DNA from: CAZJUO01 sp964549245
GTDB taxonomy: Bacteria > Patescibacteriota > Patescibacteriia > UBA10025 > JAHIVO01
Direction of reading: 5' to 3'
DNA: 23,163 bases
Assembly (NCBI GenBank): GCA_964549245.1
Contig: CAZJUO010000013.1
Span: 1 to 23,163, forward strand
The number at the start of each line of letters is the position of its first letter. Position 1 is the first letter of the stretch. Positions 1 through 7,500 of the stretch are shown here, piece by piece. The notes below the pieces were generated by a model that searched no databases, was not told where the DNA came from, and was given only the letters and a program-made list of their open reading frames with translations. The translations under genes were made by a program, and so were the position numbers.

Positions 1-49
1 TGACTCCCAGAGAGTATTTGTCGCATTTGCGGTGAAAGATACCGAGCCC

Positions 50-78
50 TTGACATTTTTCAGCAAATACGCTAGTAT
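50..78 (+). promoter_or_regulatory. Sigma70-like promoter of the small orphan gene
   Basis: A perfect -35 hexamer TTGACA (50-55) is followed after 17 bp by TAGTAT (73-78), a 4/6 match to TATAAT. Transcription would start near 85, giving a leader of about 34 nt that ends in a strong ribosome binding site. The position fits the gene starting at 119. Confidence 0.6.
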
Positions 79-105
79 ATACAGTTATTTTTGTAACTTA
101 TTTAT

Positions 106-111
106 AGGAGG
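106..111 (+). promoter_or_regulatory. Strong ribosome binding site fixing the start at 119
   Basis: AGGAGG lies 7 nt before the ATG at 119. The reading frame is open upstream to an ATG at 32, but that codon lies before the promoter and has no such site, so 119 is the better start. Confidence 0.75.
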
Positions 112-118
112 TTTTTTA

Positions 119-367
119 ATGGCTATCTCGGCTAGTGACTGGATCGGAAAAAAAGAGGGAGGATTTATCATCGATGGAAATGGCGCTACCTGGATGATCG
201 GTGCTCCCGTAGCTGATGATCCGACAGGATTTACCTCATATCTGACACCGCCTGGCTCATCACAACGAAGTGAATTCCGTTTCACGGAAGGAAACGGCAT
301 CATCAACGCGGCGGGAATATCCGTGGCAGAACTCAACAGCGATAAAGCCCGAATCAACGGCAAATAA
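119..367 (+). CDS. Small hypothetical protein (82 aa)
   Basis: I do not recognise this protein. It begins MAISASDWIGKK, has no evident signal peptide or membrane segment, is rich in Gly, Ala, Ser and Thr, and has two Trp residues in its first third (W8 and a second in the ATWMIG stretch). Support for it being a gene is unusually complete for its size: a TTGACA promoter at 50-78, an AGGAGG site 7 nt before the start, a TAA stop, and an intrinsic terminator starting 17 bp after the stop. It therefore forms its own transcription unit. The neighbour on the right (the AMP phosphorylase) converges on it. No function can be assigned from the sequence. Confidence 0.7.
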   Translation: MAISASDWIGKKEGGFIIDGNGATWMIGAPVADDPTGFTSYLTPPGSSQRSEFRFTEGNGIINAAGISVAELNSDKARINGK

Positions 368-384
368 GCCACCGTATCATAAAC

Positions 385-417
385 GACCCGGTTATACGAA
401 ACTACTGGGTCTTTTTT
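385..417 (+). terminator. Intrinsic terminator of the small orphan gene
   Basis: An 8-bp stem (GACCCGGT at 385-392 with ACTGGGTC at 404-411, including one G-U pair) with an 11-nt loop is followed by six T. Read on the minus strand it lacks a following T run, so it serves the plus-strand gene. Confidence 0.8.
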
Positions 418-435
418 ATAATTACTTATTAAAAG

Positions 436-1938
436 TTATTTCACAATTTCGAATATCTTTTTCTGCTTCAGGGCTTCCAAGGCCAGGTCAATCCGGTCCT
501 GGGTCTGCGCGTAGAGGGTAAAGAGGCGCTCACCTTTGCGTACTTTTTGCCCGAGGCGTTTGTTGATATATATACCGGCTAATTTCTCATGCGGTGCACC
601 GAGAATGCGCGCCACCTGGTCAACTGTGTGGTCATTGACCGTTTTAACCCGACCGGCAAACGGGGCATGAAAGCGATGGCGTATAGCCGCCATAGTCAGG
701 TCTTCTGAATCGACTTTGGGGTTGCCGCCCTGGGCTTTGATGATATCCTGCATTTTTTTCCAGGCCGCGCCGTTGGTCAACGCTTCTGCGGCCAACATAT
801 GCCCTTTCCCTTTTTTCGCCCGTCCGGCCAGTTCAAGCAGAGCTCCGGCCAATTTGATGCTTTTCTTTTGCAAATCTGACGGTCGGTAATCTTTCTGCTG
901 CAAAACCCGCAGCACATCCCGAGCTTCCAGGGAGGGCCCGATTCCTCGGCCCACCGGCTCTTTGGTCAAGGTCATGACCACCTCGATTTTAATGCCAAAA
1001 CGCTTGGCAATATATTCAAACTTCTCCTTAACATGCAAGGCCTCCTTACGGCTCCTTATCTTGACGTTCGTGCCATAGGGCATATCTACCACCAAATGGG
1101 TAATCCCCATAGCTACTTTCTTGGCCATGATCGATACCACCATTTTATCGAGCGGCTCCAAGGCTAATGGACGCTGAACCCTGATTATATAATCATCAGC
1201 CGGCGCCAAACGAAAACTCCCTCCCCAGATCAAACAACAATTGTGTTTTTTAATAATCTCCCCTACCTTTTTGAACCGAATGGAAACAGGAGCCAGCACT
1301 TCCATAGTATCGGCCGTACCGGCTGGTGAAGTAATGGCCCGGGAAGAGGTTTTGGGGATAAAAACGCCATACGAAGCCACGATTGGTATTACCACCATAG
1401 TGGTACGATTACCGGCTACTCCGCCTACTGAATGCTTGTCAGCCACCACCTTGCTGGGCAACTTTAGCATTTCTCCCGTTTCGGCCATGGCTTTGGTCAT
1501 ATAGTACAATTCCTGATCAGAAAAGTCTTCAATAAAACTCGAGGCCACAAAATAGGTAATTTCCACCTTGCTTAAATTGTGGTGGACAATATCCTTGATG
1601 ATCGAACGCATTTCCTTATAATCAAGTTCCTCGCCCAACAGCTTTTTTCTAATAGCCTCAATAGAAGGAGGCCTGGACAGGACGTGCAATGAGATGGGTT
1701 CATTATTTTTTACATGTCGGTATTTCCAAACCTCGCGGAATAATCCAATTTCCCCACGCTTAACTTTATGCCGGGTATAGTAGGCCACTGCTGTCGCGCG
1801 TTGGCGGCCCCAGCGCAATTCTATCAAATCACCATAGACAATGCCCAAAGTACGGGCCTCTTCCTCTTTAATAACCACCACCCACGGCTGTCCTCCGGAA
1901 GAAAAATCTAATTTTTTAGCTCGTAAAAAAAATGGCAT
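436..1938 (-). CDS. deoA: AMP phosphorylase / archaeal-type thymidine phosphorylase
   Basis: Member of the nucleoside phosphorylase family II, of the long archaeal type (500 aa; bacterial thymidine phosphorylases are about 440 aa). Family knowledge: AMP + phosphate gives adenine + ribose-1,5-bisphosphate, which feeds an isomerase and type II/III RuBisCO in archaea and many CPR bacteria. In the sequence, an N-terminal extension of about 85 residues precedes the helical domain; the phosphate-binding KHSVGG motif lies near residue 166 and is followed by GNRTT; the archaeal-type signature TSPAGTADTME lies near 203-213, where bacterial enzymes have a GGT-containing motif; and the C-terminal domain carries the biotinyl-like fold typical of the family. 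It starts 15 bp after the corA stop and is probably co-transcribed with it. Neither the isomerase nor RuBisCO is in this window, so AMP versus thymidine as substrate rests on family resemblance. No clear ribosome binding site is present. Confidence 0.93.
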   Translation of the reverse strand: MPFFLRAKKLDFSSGGQPWVVVIKEEEARTLGIVYGDLIELRWGRQRATAVAYYTRHKVKRGEIGLFREVWKYRHVKNNEPISLHVLSRPPSIEAIRKKLLGEELDYKEMRSIIKDIVHHNLSKVEITYFVASSFIEDFSDQELYYMTKAMAETGEMLKLPSKVVADKHSVGGVAGNRTTMVVIPIVASYGVFIPKTSSRAITSPAGTADTMEVLAPVSIRFKKVGEIIKKHNCCLIWGGSFRLAPADDYIIRVQRPLALEPLDKMVVSIMAKKVAMGITHLVVDMPYGTNVKIRSRKEALHVKEKFEYIAKRFGIKIEVVMTLTKEPVGRGIGPSLEARDVLRVLQQKDYRPSDLQKKSIKLAGALLELAGRAKKGKGHMLAAEALTNGAAWKKMQDIIKAQGGNPKVDSEDLTMAAIRHRFHAPFAGRVKTVNDHTVDQVARILGAPHEKLAGIYINKRLGQKVRKGERLFTLYAQTQDRIDLALEALKQKKIFEIVK

Positions 1939-1953
1939 GGGATACTATTGTTT

Positions 1954-2877
1954 TTAGATAATATTTTTGCGTCTGGCAAAGTAAATGCTACCCAGCACAA
2001 TACCGGCCAAGATGAAAAAAACCACCCAAACACCGATTGGGTGATTTGCAAACGGTAAACCGGTAACGTTCATTCCGTAAATGCTGGCTACCAAAGTCAT
2101 CGGCAGCAAGGCTACGGAAATAACGGTTAAGGTTTTGATGACCTCGTTGGTTTTTTGGTTAATAAACGATTCATTGGTATTATAGAGGCCATCCAAGGTG
2201 TCCCGATAGCCTTCTAGCGCCGACCACATATTTTCCATATAATCATGCACGTCATCGAGATACACTGACAGTTTTTCTGGAATGAGTGATCGTTTTAAAT
2301 TAACTAGACGATCCACCATTTTTACCTGCGGTTCCAGCTGTCTGCGCAAATTCATAATATTCCTCCGTATAACCGCCAATTGGGCGGTGGCTTCCTTGTT
2401 GCGGTTAGAGTAAACGTCTTCTTCCACGTCACTCAAGTATTTGCCGATATCGTTTATCATGGGCAAATTGCGGCGGTAGAGCATATCCAGTATTTTATAA
2501 AGCGTATAGGCCGAGCTGTTTTTCAGGGCATCATAGCGGGGCCCGAAGCGAGACGTGCGTTTCATGCGGCCAAAAAGTTTTTCTAGAGTCTCATCAGGTT
2601 CTTTAGTCATGGTTATTATAAAATCTTTCCCCAAGAAAACATTCAGTGACTGCACGCCTACACGCCTGGTCTGCTTGTCAAAGTTTGGAAAATGAAAAAT
2701 CATGAATAAATAGTTTCGGTAAACATCCAACTTGGGGCGCTGTACGCCTTCACGGCAGTCATTAATATCCAAGGGGTGGAAACGATAGTGCTGTTCCAAA
2801 TGTGAAATATCTCCATCGGTTATGGGGCTGATGTGAATCCATTTCAGTTGATAAATTTTTATCGCCTTTAATGACAT
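1954..2877 (-). CDS. corA: CorA-family magnesium/divalent cation transporter
   Basis: Forms a pentameric inner-membrane channel for Mg2+ (in some members Co2+, Ni2+ or Zn2+). The 307-aa length is typical. The large N-terminal cytoplasmic domain (about 1-245) includes the expected long charged helices. Two membrane segments close the protein, and the first ends in the diagnostic YGMN motif near residue 267, followed by a short loop and the second segment with a basic tail (RRKN). The gene is followed after 15 bp by the AMP phosphorylase on the same strand. A TATAAT hexamer on the minus strand at 2910-2915 could be its -10, but no good -35 or ribosome binding site is visible. Metal preference cannot be read from the sequence. 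Confidence 0.95.
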   Translation of the reverse strand: MSLKAIKIYQLKWIHISPITDGDISHLEQHYRFHPLDINDCREGVQRPKLDVYRNYLFMIFHFPNFDKQTRRVGVQSLNVFLGKDFIITMTKEPDETLEKLFGRMKRTSRFGPRYDALKNSSAYTLYKILDMLYRRNLPMINDIGKYLSDVEEDVYSNRNKEATAQLAVIRRNIMNLRRQLEPQVKMVDRLVNLKRSLIPEKLSVYLDDVHDYMENMWSALEGYRDTLDGLYNTNESFINQKTNEVIKTLTVISVALLPMTLVASIYGMNVTGLPFANHPIGVWVVFFILAGIVLGSIYFARRKNII

Positions 2878-2994
2878 GGAGACTTATAAGTTATGCATTC
2901 TTGCTTACCATTATACATCATCTTTTATAAAAGTAGAAATATATAAAAAAACACCCTCTCACATCATACATCGTCCTCCCAAAATGACGATAAA

Positions 2995-3267
2995 TTACTT
3001 GGTGGCTTTTTTTGAAATTTTTGCCGTAATTATTTTATTGAGATCAGCCAGTAGGGGCGTTAAAGGAATGCCGTGCACTGCCGCGCCAGCCTCTAATGTT
3101 TCGTAAGGCGAGAGCATACAGCCAATGCAATGAAAACCATGCCGTGCTAGCGCTTCCCCTGTCTCCGGGTATTTTTCCAGCAATTCTCCGATCAAAATAT
3201 CTTTTTGTATAGGCGAAGATCCGGTAGTTTTTTTCTTTTTTTCTGCTGGTTTCTTTTTGGAGGTCAT
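2995..3267 (-). CDS. DUF1858 / prismane-associated-type redox disulfide protein
   Basis: Small protein (90 aa) with a Lys-rich N-terminus (about residues 3-14) followed by one DUF1858 domain. The domain has the family pattern of an ILIGELLEKYPETGE helix, then HCIGC (a CxxC pair) and a second helix with ETLEAGAAVHGI. Relatives are called hybrid-cluster-protein-associated redox disulfide domain proteins, and a redox or metal role is presumed but not established. It is transcribed divergently from the zinc operon, and its probable promoter (3277-3304) lies right beside the 31-bp palindrome at 3312-3342, so the same regulator could affect it. No hybrid cluster protein is encoded in the window. 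Confidence 0.88.
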   Translation of the reverse strand: MTSKKKPAEKKKKTTGSSPIQKDILIGELLEKYPETGEALARHGFHCIGCMLSPYETLEAGAAVHGIPLTPLLADLNKIITAKISKKATK

Positions 3268-3276
3268 AGTAGCTAT

Positions 3277-3304
3277 AGTCTAGCAACGCAGGTAATTATG
3301 TCAA
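3277..3304 (-). promoter_or_regulatory. Putative promoter of the DUF1858 gene
   Basis: On the minus strand, TTGACA (3304-3299) is followed after 16 bp by TAGACT (3282-3277, 4/6 match to TATAAT). Transcription would start only about 3 nt before the ATG at 3267, implying a nearly leaderless mRNA. The -35 sits 8 bp from the palindrome. Confidence 0.45.
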
Positions 3305-3311
3305 ATCGCTC

Positions 3312-3342
3312 TATCTAATTGCAAATCATTTGCAATTAGATA
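3312..3342. promoter_or_regulatory. Perfect 31-bp palindrome, probable Fur/Zur-family operator
   Basis: Arms TATCTAATTGCAAAT (3312-3326) and their exact reverse complement (3328-3342) flank a single central C. AT-rich dyads of this size are what Fur-family regulators bind, and the neighbouring gene at 3512 encodes such a regulator followed by zinc transporter genes. The right arm overlaps the -35 of a plus-strand promoter, so binding would block transcription of the operon. The assignment to this regulator is inference. Confidence 0.75.
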
Positions 3343-3358
3343 ATAGCAATGCTATACT
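3330..3358 (+). promoter_or_regulatory. Promoter of the zur-znuACB operon
   Basis: TTGCAA (3330-3335, inside the palindrome) and TATACT (3353-3358) are separated by exactly 17 bp. The start site would be near 3365, leaving a leader of about 147 nt. A CATAAT hexamer at 3501-3506, 5 nt before the ATG at 3512, is a possible second start point giving a leaderless mRNA. The two are not exclusive. Confidence 0.55.
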
Positions 3359-3511
3359 TTGGATAATGATTATAAGTCGCGTGTTGTAGGAGGAATGTAT
3401 TGTAGTAAATTTTATGGTAATAGGTTTGCCCTGTTCAGCCTTGTAACCTTAAACCCAAAACCATACCTCTCTCTTAAAACATAAAGCCTTAGACATTCAT
3501 CATAATCACCC

Positions 3512-3892
3512 ATGGATCCATTGGAATTATTACGAAAATACGGTTACAAACTAACCCGGCCACGCCTTGCAGTCATCAAATGTTTACAGAAAGCAACCGC
3601 TCCACAGACGGCTGACGATATCCACACCAGCCTCAAACGATCACATATTAATCTCACTTCAGTCTACCGGACCCTCGAATTACTCGACCGGATGGGCATC
3701 GCTTTTTGCGAAGAGCGAACTGGTGAGCGCTGGTATTACCTGGCAGAAAAACAGCATCACCACATCATCTGCCGCAAGTGTCACCGTACCGAATGCGTCC
3801 CCTGCCGCATGGAATTCAAATCCCCTGCGGGATTTAAACATATAGAACATCAGCTCATCCTCACCGGGCTGTGCAAGAAATGCACTTATTAA
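3512..3892 (+). CDS. Fur-family metalloregulator, probably zinc-responsive (Zur)
   Basis: A 126-aa DNA-binding repressor with an N-terminal winged helix (about 1-78) and a C-terminal metal-binding and dimerisation part. The winged helix holds the family pattern YGYKLTRPRLAV and, in the recognition region, NLTSVYRTLELLDRMG. Metal ligands visible are H82-H84, the structural zinc pairs C87/C90 and C121/C124, and H110 and H113. A third CxxC (C95/C98) is an addition I do not associate with all family members. It begins a plus-strand operon with znuA 13 bp downstream, and a perfect palindrome lies upstream, so autoregulation and zinc control of uptake are the likely job. Zur rather than Fur is inferred from the neighbours. 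No ribosome binding site precedes the ATG. Confidence 0.93.
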   Translation: MDPLELLRKYGYKLTRPRLAVIKCLQKATAPQTADDIHTSLKRSHINLTSVYRTLELLDRMGIAFCEERTGERWYYLAEKQHHHIICRKCHRTECVPCRMEFKSPAGFKHIEHQLILTGLCKKCTY

Positions 3893-3905
3893 TAAATTAA
3901 AAACT

Positions 3906-4907
3906 ATGAAACCAAAAACAATCATCAGTATTTTAGTTGGTGTGGCGCTTGTTGCCATAGTCGTCTTATTGGTAACGGGAGAATCAAAGCGCTCAACAGA
4001 CGATAACAAAGTCGCGGTAGCCGCTACTATTTTCCCACTCTATGATATCACCCGGAATATCGGTGGTGAACACGTCGACGTAGTTCAGATTCTTCCCTCC
4101 GGAGCCAGCCCCCACACCTATGAAGTCACCCCCAATACCATTGAGCAGCTTAATGATGTCGATACTGTTTTCGCCATTGGGCATAGTCTCGATACCTGGA
4201 CGAGCACGATTACCCATAGCCTCGATACTATAACAGTAGTAACAGTCGACGATAGTATCACCCTACTGCCTTTTAGCGAGCACCATGAACATGATCAGGG
4301 CCATGAACACGAGCACGAAGATGAAGAAGGGCACGAGCATGAGGAAGAAGGCAGCAAGGAAGAAGAACATGGAGAAGAGGAACATCATCACGAAGGAGAT
4401 GAGGATCCGCACTATTGGCTCTCCGTCACCAACGCCAAACTGATTGCTGCTACCATAGCGGATGAGCTGGCCGCGCTCGACCCGGATCATGCCAGCTACT
4501 ACCAGAATAATCTGGGCAGCTACCAAACCGAACTCAATACGCTCCTCGCTGCCTCACAGACAAAACTCGCAGCGCTGACCAATAAAAATATGGTTGTCGC
4601 CCATGACGCCTGGCAGTATTTCAACAATGAATTCGGCCTCGAAACAGTGGGCACTTTTCAACCCTCGCCCGGCCAGGAACCCACGCCGCAGCAATTAAGC
4701 GAATTACAGAAGATGGTTGAGGAGTATGGGATAATCGCCTTATTTTCTGAACCGCAGCTGTCCGACGACGTGATCCAGCCCTTTGCCGAAGACACCGGCT
4801 TGCCGATCTACAATCTCGACCCGCTGGGTGGGGTAAATGATAGACAATCATATATTGAATTGATACAATACAATGTAGATACAATCTACAGCGCGCTACA
4901 TTTATGA
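3906..4907 (+). CDS. znuA: Zinc ABC transporter substrate-binding protein ZnuA
   Basis: Extracytoplasmic zinc-binding component of the ZnuABC importer (cluster A-I binding proteins), 333 aa. A hydrophobic N-terminal segment (about 5-24) without a lipobox Cys suggests a membrane anchor or signal peptide. Family motifs are ATIFPLYD near 40, SPHTYEVTP with a ligand His near 77, a His/Glu-rich loop at about 126-167 that is characteristic of zinc rather than manganese binders, DPHYWLS just after it, AHDAWQYF near 227, and SEPQLSD near 280. The gene starts 13 bp after the regulator gene and its last 4 bases overlap znuC (ATGA). No ribosome binding site is visible before the ATG. Confidence 0.96.
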   Translation: MKPKTIISILVGVALVAIVVLLVTGESKRSTDDNKVAVAATIFPLYDITRNIGGEHVDVVQILPSGASPHTYEVTPNTIEQLNDVDTVFAIGHSLDTWTSTITHSLDTITVVTVDDSITLLPFSEHHEHDQGHEHEHEDEEGHEHEEEGSKEEEHGEEEHHHEGDEDPHYWLSVTNAKLIAATIADELAALDPDHASYYQNNLGSYQTELNTLLAASQTKLAALTNKNMVVAHDAWQYFNNEFGLETVGTFQPSPGQEPTPQQLSELQKMVEEYGIIALFSEPQLSDDVIQPFAEDTGLPIYNLDPLGGVNDRQSYIELIQYNVDTIYSALHL

Positions 4908-5617
4908 ATGCTGTTTCAACGGACAATCTGACAGTACGATACGGCGATCAAGTCATCCTTGATCGCTTAAGCTTTGCTATTCCGCAAAAATCGATTACTG
5001 CTATCATCGGTCCGAATGGCTCCGGAAAAACCACTTTACTAAAAGCATTGCTCGATTTAATCCCTCACCAAGGCACAGTCCGTATACTCGGCACTGCCTT
5101 ACGCCATGCCCGATCCGACATTGGCTACGTACCGCAACGCTTTACCTTTGACGCCTCTTTTCCTATCACCGTCACAGAATATATATCGCTGGCACAAAAC
5201 AAAAAAGACCAGACAGCCATCGACACTCAACTGACCGAAGTGGGTATGCAAAACCAAAACCAACAATTGCTTGGCCAGTTATCAGGCGGGCAATTGCAGC
5301 GCATATTGGTAGCCAAAGCGCTCGTCAATCAGCCTAAAATCCTATTTCTTGACGAGCCAGCCGCTGGTATTGATATCAGCGGGGAAAGAAATTTTTATGA
5401 ATTAATCCAGCATCTTAACGAGGAGCATGGGGTTACTATCCTGGTAGTTTCACATGAAATCGATATTGTATATAAATATGCCACGCAGGTTATCTGTCTC
5501 AATAAACAAATGCTCTGCATGGGAAAACCTCAAGAAGTGCTGACCAGTGATACTCTCAAAAACCTCTACGGTCAGGAAACATCCCTTTACCAACACGCCT
5601 ATGACAAACATGATTGA
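4904..5617 (+). CDS. znuC: Zinc ABC transporter ATP-binding protein ZnuC
   Basis: Cytoplasmic ATPase that powers zinc import, 237 aa. The ABC motifs are complete: Walker A GPNGSGKTT, Q-loop VPQR, signature LSGGQLQR, Walker B ILFLDEP, and switch His in VSHEID. It overlaps znuA by 4 bp (ATGA), and its 3' end overlaps the start of znuB by up to 17 bp, indicating translational coupling of all three transporter genes. Length and motif spacing are normal for the family. Confidence 0.96.
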   Translation: MNAVSTDNLTVRYGDQVILDRLSFAIPQKSITAIIGPNGSGKTTLLKALLDLIPHQGTVRILGTALRHARSDIGYVPQRFTFDASFPITVTEYISLAQNKKDQTAIDTQLTEVGMQNQNQQLLGQLSGGQLQRILVAKALVNQPKILFLDEPAAGIDISGERNFYELIQHLNEEHGVTILVVSHEIDIVYKYATQVICLNKQMLCMGKPQEVLTSDTLKNLYGQETSLYQHAYDKHD

Positions 5618-6425
5618 ACTATTTCAGTACCCTTTTATACAGCGAGCTTTAATCGTAGGGCTTATTCTAGCTGCTTTGCTGGCCTATTTAGGTATTTTTG
5701 TTATTCTTAAACGGATGGCCTTTTTTGGCGATGGTGTAGCTCACGCCTCGTTGGCTGGAATTGCCATCGGGCTGCTAGCTGGAATTTCACCGCTCGTGGT
5801 AGCTTTACTTTACGGCATCGCCATCGCTCTCGTTATGTACTGGACTGAGCAAAAAGGAAAAATAACCAGCGACGCAGTCATTGGCATTTTTTTTACGGCT
5901 AGTATGGCCCTAGGGGTCGTCCTCATGAATTACCAGCCAGGCTACCAGCCCGAACTGATCAGTTTTTTATTCGGCAATATCCTAACTATTAAAATAACCG
6001 ATGTATACATTATTGGCCTCCTGGCCGCCATTGTGCTCATCTTCTTGAGCTGGCACTTCAAAAAAATATCACATTTGACCTTTGATCGCGAGAGCGCCTT
6101 TTTGGCCGGCATAAATGTAACTCTTTTAGAAATTACTCTGTACATAGCGCTGGCTATCGCCGTGGTAATCGGCGTAAAAATACTAGGTATCGTGCTGGTC
6201 AGCGCTTTATTGATCCTGCCAGCTTCTACCAGCAAATTAATAGCTAGATCATTTCGGGGTTTGCTGATAAATAGTATCATTATTGGGGAGCTTTCCGTAT
6301 TGGTGGGTATTTTTCTATCATACCGCATCAATTGGCCCACTGGAGCAACGATTGTCTTGGTCGGTACTGCCCTATTTATCACGACCTTGCTCTTACGTTC
6401 AATACTGCCGGCCAAAAACAAATAA
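5610..6425 (+). CDS. znuB: Zinc ABC transporter permease ZnuB
   Basis: Membrane permease of the ABC-3 family that forms the zinc channel with ZnuC, about 271 aa with some eight hydrophobic segments. The start MIELFQYPFIQRAL matches the usual opening of the family, so the ATG at 5610 is preferred; an ATG at 5601 in the same frame would add three residues. The conserved FFGDGVAHASLAGIA stretch lies near residue 35, and the family's late GVKILGIVLVSALLILPA segment is present. The gene overlaps the end of znuC and ends 79 bp from the convergent DUF6580 gene. No convincing intrinsic terminator follows. Confidence 0.94.
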   Translation: MIELFQYPFIQRALIVGLILAALLAYLGIFVILKRMAFFGDGVAHASLAGIAIGLLAGISPLVVALLYGIAIALVMYWTEQKGKITSDAVIGIFFTASMALGVVLMNYQPGYQPELISFLFGNILTIKITDVYIIGLLAAIVLIFLSWHFKKISHLTFDRESAFLAGINVTLLEITLYIALAIAVVIGVKILGIVLVSALLILPASTSKLIARSFRGLLINSIIIGELSVLVGIFLSYRINWPTGATIVLVGTALFITTLLLRSILPAKNK

Positions 6426-6504
6426 TACCAATACAGCAGCACTACCGGATAATCTATCGTTTCAAACTACCGGCCGTTTTGTATTAAGCATTACTAACAA
6501 ACTA

Positions 6505-7041
6505 TTATTCCGTGACTGTGGCAGCTCGTAATTTTCTCCATCCTGCCCCAACCCGAGCCGCCTCAAATATGCCGAAAAGTAACACACTGTAGACCAAATC
6601 CCCCGCCAGCATATTACGCCAAAAGGGAAGACCTAACGTATACGCATAGAGCAGTCCTGCGGTAGTTTTTTCGTACCACGGCGAAAAAGCCCAGACAGCG
6701 GCATTGGTCACCAGAAAAAAAAGCAGCGATGATCCCACCAGGGTAAAGAAGAGGGGCACTACCCCCTTCCATTTTCTTCCGGCCCAACTTAACAGACCAA
6801 CGAGCGCGATAGAGCCGTACACACTAAGCATAATCCTCCAGTCGTATAACCCTATCAGTATATCTGATATTGCTAATGCGGCTACGGGCAGTATGAGCGA
6901 CCATCGCTTGCCCATATAGACGCTGCTCACCAGGGCAATGGCAATAAGCGGTGTTGCGTTCGGCAGGTGCGGTAAAAGCCGTCCGCCAACACCGACCGCT
7001 AGCAAAGCAACGATAATTAGAATGGTTTTGCGCTTATTCAT
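6505..7041 (-). CDS. DUF6580-family membrane protein, putative cobalamin transporter component
   Basis: Integral membrane protein of 178 aa with five or six hydrophobic segments and no large soluble domain. The opening (RLLPHLPNATPLIAIAL after the first segment) is typical of DUF6580 proteins, which resemble the substrate-binding S components of ECF vitamin transporters. It is the last gene of the minus-strand run nrdJ, ATR, DUF4430, DUF6580, only 4 bp after the DUF4430 gene. The position beside a transcobalamin-like protein and a cobalamin adenosyltransferase makes cobalamin or a precursor the best guess for its substrate. This is inference: no ECF ATPases or EcfT are in the window, and the family has no proven substrate that I know of. 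Confidence 0.78.
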   Translation of the reverse strand: MNKRKTILIIVALLAVGVGGRLLPHLPNATPLIAIALVSSVYMGKRWSLILPVAALAISDILIGLYDWRIMLSVYGSIALVGLLSWAGRKWKGVVPLFFTLVGSSLLFFLVTNAAVWAFSPWYEKTTAGLLYAYTLGLPFWRNMLAGDLVYSVLLFGIFEAARVGAGWRKLRAATVTE

Positions 7042-7045
7042 ACAT

Positions 7046-7480
7046 TTAAAATTCAGATTGGCTAAAATACCATCTCACCACATCACCATCACGAAGCTTA
7101 AGCGTATCCGCGCCAACCTGCGGCATAACGTCATTGACCGTGTACTGCCAATAGTTATTATCAGTACCGTTTATTTTTCCGTTCATACCCTCTACCAACA
7201 CACCAAGTCCGGTATATTCTTTGACAGTAAGCTGTAATTGCGGTTCAACATCATTAAGCTCTTCCAGCACTGTTAAGACGTTTTCTCCGGGATTAATAAC
7301 CACGGTTCTCTCGTCGAATACTCCTTCCACAGAAATCACCGCCTGTTCCCTAGGTTCTGATATCTGGCCGGTTGCTTGTGTGGCCATATTGTTATTCCCG
7401 CCGGCTGCCAAAAACACGACAGCCAGTATTGCGATAACAATTCCCAGGCCGATGATGTTCCATAGATGTTTGATTTTCAT
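7046..7480 (-). CDS. DUF4430 transcobalamin-like membrane-anchored protein
   Basis: A 144-aa protein with an N-terminal membrane anchor (about residues 8-27), a short linker, and one DUF4430 domain (about 47-144). This domain is related to the C-terminal beta domain of the animal cobalamin carriers intrinsic factor and transcobalamin. The hallmark features are present: the ING motif (103-105), the NYWQYTVND strand with Y110-W111 in the place where the animal proteins have a YW pair near the ligand, the GAD turn, and the terminal LRDGDVVRWYFSQSEF strand. It probably displays the domain outside the cell and captures cobalamin or a corrinoid. The gene lies 20 bp after the adenosyltransferase gene and 4 bp before the DUF6580 gene. 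Ligand and role are inferred from family and context. Confidence 0.85.
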   Translation of the reverse strand: MKIKHLWNIIGLGIVIAILAVVFLAAGGNNNMATQATGQISEPREQAVISVEGVFDERTVVINPGENVLTVLEELNDVEPQLQLTVKEYTGLGVLVEGMNGKINGTDNNYWQYTVNDVMPQVGADTLKLRDGDVVRWYFSQSEF

Positions 7481-7500
7481 AATAAGATTATTACTTTTTA

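Noticed and set aside
3044..3286. 80-codon frame overlapping the DUF1858 gene
   Set aside because: It is a frameshifted shadow. The DUF1858 frame has the CxxC motif and family pattern, whereas this one has neither.
3395..3484. 29-codon frame in the leader of the Fur/Zur gene, right after AGGAGG
   Set aside because: AGGAGG ends only 1 nt before the ATG, too close for normal initiation, and the peptide (MYCSKFYGNRF...) shows no regulatory codon run. A leader peptide is possible but not supported.
6441..6473. Repeated ACTACCGG after znuB considered as a terminator
   Set aside because: The copies are direct, only CCGG is self-complementary, and no stable stem with a T run can be formed on either strand.
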